From the NCBI GenBank assembly GCA_963921795.1, contig OY997652.1:55549838-55613837 (forward strand): DNA of 64,000 bases. The letters are read 5' to 3'. The position numbers and the translations under genes are program-made. Below the pieces are notes generated by a model, which was not told the DNA's origin, did no database searches, and saw only the letters and a program-made list of their open reading frames with translations. Position 1 is the stretch's first letter. Each line of letters begins with the position of its first letter. Below, in pieces: positions 59,358 to 64,000 of the stretch. Source of the DNA: Nannobrachium achirus (Eukaryota > Chordata > Actinopteri > Myctophiformes > Myctophidae).

Positions 59358-59431
59358 AGGGCGACGGTGAGATTCGATCCAGTGATCTCTGGCACTCAAG
59401 TCGGCGACGCTATCCATTCGGCCATCAATGC
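59358..59431 (-). repeat. tRNA-Arg-like pseudogene or SINE head
   Basis: On the minus strand, TGGCCGAATGGATAGCGTC matches a box A/D-arm and GGATCGAATCTCACC a box B/T-arm; the body resembles tRNA-Arg. The 5' acceptor half does not pair with the 3' half, so it is not a functional tRNA. Confidence 0.5.
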
Positions 59432-60239
59432 AGATATGATAGTATAGACTTTCTGGCCGTATTAAAAGGTGACATTGCCCACCTGTGTTCATTTTAGGGC
59501 AGTGCGCATTGTTGAGGAAACTAAATGTATTGGGCGTCTAATAAGCCTATAGCGATTACAATTATTTTTTTTAATCAGTACGTATTGAATGATGTGGCGG
59601 GGGCGGCGCCGCGGCTGTGTTTGACTGTGTGTGTTGCTGTCAGAAATGTAATTCAGAGTAGCATGCTGTCTGGACGTTTCCACTTTACAGTGAGTGACTA
59701 CACACAATCACGGTAATTAATTAACACTCTACCGGCTTACCGCGCCTTAGTACCAAGGATAACTTTTACATGGTCTAAAGATAGTCGTTGAAATGCTGTA
59801 TTTAAAACGACTACACCCAGACCGTCCAGACGCATACCTTATAGTGATGAATGGCTATTAAAATAATTTTACACCAATATTTGGCTATCAGTTCTGCAAC
59901 GTGCAGTTGTTTTTTAAATAAATATTTATTAAAACAGGGATTAACTTCAATTGTCTAAATTATGTCTAAATATAAACGTAGATACGCCGACTATACACTA
60001 CTATACGCAATGCACTATGGGGCGTTGGAAACTCGTGGATATAACACATGTTGAAAAGCACCGATCCGCTATTAAACAACCACATGTTGACGATGACCGC
60101 TTCCTGTGAATGACGCGATGACGTCAAACCGGAAGTGTTTACGCTATGGACTTCTGGCCTTCAAAATAAGACAACAGTCGTGGATGCAGCCTGCGGAAGG
60201 CACGCTGGACATTTTAATCCGTTAATTTCAGGAGCACGA
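59432..60239. other. No gene seen
   Basis: 60005-60245 matches pieces at 2110-2150 and 4795-4890 and is an old dispersed repeat; the rest is unassigned. Confidence 0.4.
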
Positions 60240-60350
60240 AATGAGTTAAAAAGATATTTAGATTCATCAAGTCGTGAGCTTGTAGATCGGCTATTTTCAG
60301 CACATGTTTCCCCTGCATAGGGATGCTAGGGTTCAAGTGGTTAAACTTAC

Positions 60351-60452
60351 TGAAGTGTTGGTGGTCTTCAGGTTCCTCCTGTTTAATAGAAATGTCCCTG
60401 GCTGAGTCTGGAGAGTTCATCTTCACCTGCAGTCTGGACTCCACACACTGGT
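60351..60452 (-). pseudogene. Third copy of the zinc-finger first coding exon
   Basis: ATG at 60420, same peptide start as genes 1 and 2, both splice sites kept. No acidic-repeat or finger exon follows on the minus strand (the DNA below 60240 is unrelated), so it is an orphan exon. Confidence 0.75.
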
Positions 60453-60659
60453 CTGAAATGAAGCAATTCAACAAGGACTTTAATAACCTCACACCTAGTG
60501 GTGTCAAGAATATGAAAATAATGGTCTAAAAGTGAATTAGGTGAAAGTAGCCAATCTGCTTTTAATGTTTAACCTTTAACTGTTTATTATAGCACAGCTG
60601 GCTGTATTGTATTCATTTCACCCCTAGAAAAAGGGAAGATATTTTAAGAATATTTCAGG

Positions 60660-60953
60660 CAGTGTGCGGCGCGTGTATCAAAAGAGCATCCCGATTCCAG
60701 CAGTGGAAGCTCGTGATTGGCTGAACTGGAGGTAGGGAGCGCTCCGTTGTGTTCCCCTGGACCGCGCGGAGGTGACGAAAGTCGAGGAGGCTGAAGATTT
60801 AATGTTCTGTCCATAAAGACCCATAAGTCGGTAACAACGCTGAGTAGGCTCATGCGACCATCGCAACGCTCGACACGGCGACTCGCTCGCTACCGCTCAC
60901 TCGGCGGTGTCTCACGAGGCTCATGGTTGCCTGAGACGGCGCGCCTCCGTCTA
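60660..60953 (-). promoter_or_regulatory. Third copy of the CpG-rich segment, truncated
   Basis: Matches 44640-44912 closely, then breaks at TAGGGATGTGCGCGATTATTC, which looks like a hAT end. Confidence 0.5.
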
Positions 60954-62170
60954 GGGATGTGCGCGATTATTCGGTTATCCGACTACACTGACTACACCGA
61001 CTACACTGATCCAGAGTGGGTGCACGTCGCTGAATGCTGCGGCAGCAGCAGCTGTCTGTCTGTCTTTCTGCTGCTTCAACATGAGTAGGCCTACATTGAG
61101 TGATTTAGCAGCATTCATCATTCATTAATCTTAAAACTTGCTACGTTGAAAAGTTTGTCTGAGTGCTTTGTCTTTGATGGAGAAATCAAATCCAAACAAG
61201 GCGACTGGATGTGAATCACTCGTTACCTCAGCTCGAGCCTGTTGCATCAGTGTGATCCGCTCATCTGAAGAATAATCCATTTTGAGGTGAGAACATGGAG
61301 AAAGTAGTAGTCTCAGTCAGGGTTCGAGTTATGTGGGTGCCAGTAGGGGCTTAGCCCCCATAGATAAAGTCTGGGACCCCATAGTAAAAAACCCCTATGG
61401 GGTCTCTTTTTTTTCCCAAGTGTGTTTTTTTTTTTTTTTTTTTTTTATTATTTTTTTTTTTTTACTGACAGTCCCACATATCATACCTAAATGTCCAAAT
61501 AGATAAACGTATTCCCACCATACATTGCCGGCAAATATCGAACACAAGGATTTTCAGTTTCACAGTGCAAGGAGTGCAGTTAACATAGGTGCAATACAGC
61601 CAGCCGCCTGCACTGTTTGTAGCGGGGGCGCTAGCGAGATAGAGATAGTTGAGAGGACTGAATTTTGCACAGTGAGGAAGAAGAGAGACGAACGCTCCGT
61701 GCAGTGAGCAGCTGAGGAGAGGGGACTGGAGTGAGCTCCGTGAAGTCAGCTGCATTAGCGTTTCCGGCCTGGGAGCTGGCTGCATTAAGCGAAGCTCCAG
61801 CCTTCAAAATAAAAGTCCACTAAATAATGTTTATTTAAAAGACACAAATGTATTTTAGAAATACGTGTATGATGTATGTCTCTATACTAGTGTACTTCTA
61901 ATTGTCCTAACACATTTTCCAGGTTATTTCAGATTGAAATTCGTGGTATGCGAGCCATTAAAGGCCACTTAACAAGTTAATTCCATTCTTTCTATTGTAA
62001 TCCATAGAAGAGCTTCAATTGGTTGTTGAGTAGGCTACATCTAATGAGGTCCAGTTACTTAATTATCAATTTTACTTTATCTGTTTATTTAGATTGGGCA
62101 GATGTAATGTATGGTAGGCTACTATGGGCTTAATGTAAGTAATGAAAATACACCGTGTGTGCATGTACAC
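60954..62170. other. No gene recognised
   Basis: Begins with a hAT-like end, followed by CTGT/CAG short repeats and a T-rich tract (61407-61463). No coding frame I can support. Confidence 0.4.
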
Positions 62171-62340
62171 CAGGGGTCTTCAACAGGGGGTCCAGGACCC
62201 CTATCGGGTCCTCAGAATTACTACAGGGAAAGGCACCAAATCTATGTGTGATAGGACCATTCTTTTGAGGAGAACTTTAGCCAAAAATAGAAGATCTACA
62301 AGCTTGTAGATCTGCTATATTTGGCAATAGGTTTGGTGTT
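62171..62340. mobile_element. Fragment of the 30787-type hAT with palindrome
   Basis: CAGGGGTCTTCAACAGGGGG start, GGTCCTCAGAATTACTACAG as in the inverted 30787 element. The palindrome (62282-62323) is reduced to GAAGATCTACAAGC/GCTTGTAGATCTGC with no loop. Confidence 0.75.
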
Positions 62341-62504
62341 GAAGTGAAAAAGCCGGAAACCAAGTACAGAGTGAAAGGTAAAATGTACTAAGTAAAAGAT
62401 GGAACAAGGATGTAAGGAGTTCAATGTAAAAAAAAGAAAACGCCCCCAAAAGCTCTAGTGGGCACTAGACAGGCGTTGGCACTTTGAACACACGCAAAAA
62501 AGTG

Positions 62505-64000
62505 ACATTTTCAAACTCTAGTTGGCGCTGGAGAGCAGACGACTCTTTGCGTCGGCACTTTGGAGACACGCACGCGTTCGGGGAGACCTCCTCTATCACT
62601 CCACACTCTCCGCTAAGCAGCAGAGGTGTAAAATCAATTTCTGTTGGCTGTCCAGTGCAGCCACTCGCTCAAAATAGTGACATTTTCAGGCATTTTCAAA
62701 CTCTAGTTGGCGCTGGAGAGCAGACGGCTCTTTGCGTCGGCACTTTGGAGACACGCACGCGTTCGGGGAGACCTCCTCTATCACTCCACACTCTCCGCTA
62801 AGCAGGAGAGGTGTAAAATCAATTTCTGTTGGCTTTCCAGTGCAGCCACTCGCTCAAAATAGTGACATTTTCAGGCATTTTCAAACTCTAGTTGGCGCTG
62901 GAGAGCAGACGGCTCTTTGCGTCGGCACTTTGGAGACACGCACGCGTTCGGGGAGACCTCCTCTATCACTCCACACTCTCCGCTAAGCAGGAGAGGTGTA
63001 AAATCAATTTCTGTTGGCTGTCCAGTGCAGCCACTCGCTCAAAATAGTGACATTTTCAGACATTTTCAAACTCTAGTTGGCGCTGGAGAGCAGACGGCTC
63101 TTTGCGTCGGCACTTTGGAGACACGCACGCGTTCGGGGAGACCTCCTCTATCACTCCACACTCTCCGCTAAGCAGGAGAGGTGTAAAATCAATTTCTGTT
63201 GGCTGTCCAGTGCAGCCACTCACTCAAAATAGTGACATTTTCAGGCATTTTCAAACTCTAGTTGGCGCTGGAGAGCAGACGGCTCTTTGCGTCGGCACTT
63301 TGGAGACACGCACGCGTTCGGGGAGACCTCCTCTATCACTCCACACTCTCCGCTAAGCAGGAGAGGTGTAAAATCAATTTCTGTTGGCTGTCCAGTGCAG
63401 CCACTCGCTCAAAATTTTGACATTTTCAGGCATTTTCAAACTCTAGTTGGCGCTGGAGAGCAGACGGCTCTTTGCGTCGGCACTTTGGAGACACGCACAC
63501 GTTCGGGGAGACCTCCTCTATCACTCCACACTCTCCGCTAAGCAGGAGAGGTGTAAAATCAATTTCTGTTGGCTGTCCAGTGCAGCCACTCGCTCAAAAT
63601 AGTGACATTTTCAGACATTTTCAAACTCTAGTTGGCGCTGGAGAGCAGACGGCTCTTTGCGTCGGCACTTTGGAGACACGCACGCGTTCGGGGAGACCTC
63701 CTCTATCACTCCACACTCTCCGCTAAGCAGGAGAGGTGTAAAATCAATTTCTGTTGGCTGTCCAGTGCAGCCACTCACTCAAAATAGTGACATTTTCAGG
63801 CATTTTCAAACTCTAGTTGGCGCTGGAGAGCAGACGGCTCTTTGCGTCGGCACTTTGGAGACACGCACGCGTTCGGGGAGACCTCCTCTATCACTCCACA
63901 CTCTCCGCTAAGCAGGAGAGGTGTAAAATCAATTTCTGTTGGCTGTCCAGTGCAGCCACTCGCTCAAAATTTTGACATTTTCAGGCATTTTCAAACTCTA
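62505..64000. repeat. 185-bp satellite, runs off the window
   Basis: About eight monomers of 185 bp, each with TCTAGTTGGCGCTGGAGAGC, TTCGGGGAGACCTCC and GTGTAAAATCAATTTCTG. Monomers differ at a few sites; three variants recur at 555-bp spacing. The 84-codon frames in each unit are identical shadows. Confidence 0.97.

Noticed and set aside
61462-61785. 107-codon minus-strand frame
   Set aside because: No recognisable domain, no splice context, next to a T-rich tract; chance frame.
62732-63911. Repeated 84-codon open frames
   Set aside because: They arise once per 185-bp satellite monomer; identical peptides with no initiation context or homology.
62505-64000. CRISPR-like array
   Set aside because: Units are contiguous 185-bp monomers without unique spacers, in a eukaryotic genome; a satellite.

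Overview
This window reads as intergenic and genic DNA of a teleost fish. The evidence is eukaryotic: spliced genes with GT/AG borders, dense CA/GA/TA microsatellites, C2H2 zinc-finger genes whose amino-terminal exons carry KEE-type acidic motifs common in fish, an acidic SCPP-like (osteopontin-type) phosphoprotein, L2-like LINE tails, a Ty3/Gypsy element and many hAT-type non-autonomous elements with 8-bp target-site duplications (TSDs). I cannot name the species. Most short open frames here are repeat translations, not genes.

Layout. 1-8254: dispersed repeats, including a direct duplication (1-1927 and 5347-6422) whose first copy carries an 846-bp foldback element that is absent from the second, then a LINE 3' end. 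8255-11100: a 671-bp foldback element with a perfect 9-bp TSD and miscellaneous repeats. 11100-16640: a decayed minus-strand Ty3/Gypsy retrotransposon (gag-protease, RT-RNase H, integrase C-terminus; integrase core deleted) plus a 3' LTR. 17085-26566: a minus-strand gene for an unusual protein with a FEN/XPG-like nuclease core and a C-terminal CXC cysteine cluster. Its long 3' exon is open for 826 codons but is cut from its upstream coding sequence by a 4.6-kb inverted-repeat insertion, and its 3' flank holds tandem units containing small diverged copies of its own coding sequence.

26567-37800: a transposon graveyard around a plus-strand SCPP-like gene (exon at 31275, stop at 34170) whose acidic exon is split by a 2.35-kb hAT insertion. 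38400-60955: a segmental duplication of a minus-strand C2H2 zinc-finger gene. Copy 1 (38.4-48.3 kb) has 15 in-frame fingers and a 16-unit IKEE repeat; copy 2 (50.5-59.15 kb) has 6 fingers and 7 units; a third fragment (60.24-60.95 kb) keeps only the first coding exon and the upstream CpG-rich segment. 62505 to the window end: a 185-bp satellite with a 555-bp higher-order repeat.

Two signals cut across the annotation. One is a short palindrome (arms like AAATAGCAGATCTACAAGC) found about 20 times, in several unrelated element families, whose two arms change together within each copy. The other is a group of foldback elements whose inverted ends start TAG and which are flanked by 9-bp TSDs (8905-9575, 45906-46660, 47013-48288, 48299-48353, 58375-58986). 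These and the broken nuclease-CXC gene are the most worthwhile leads.
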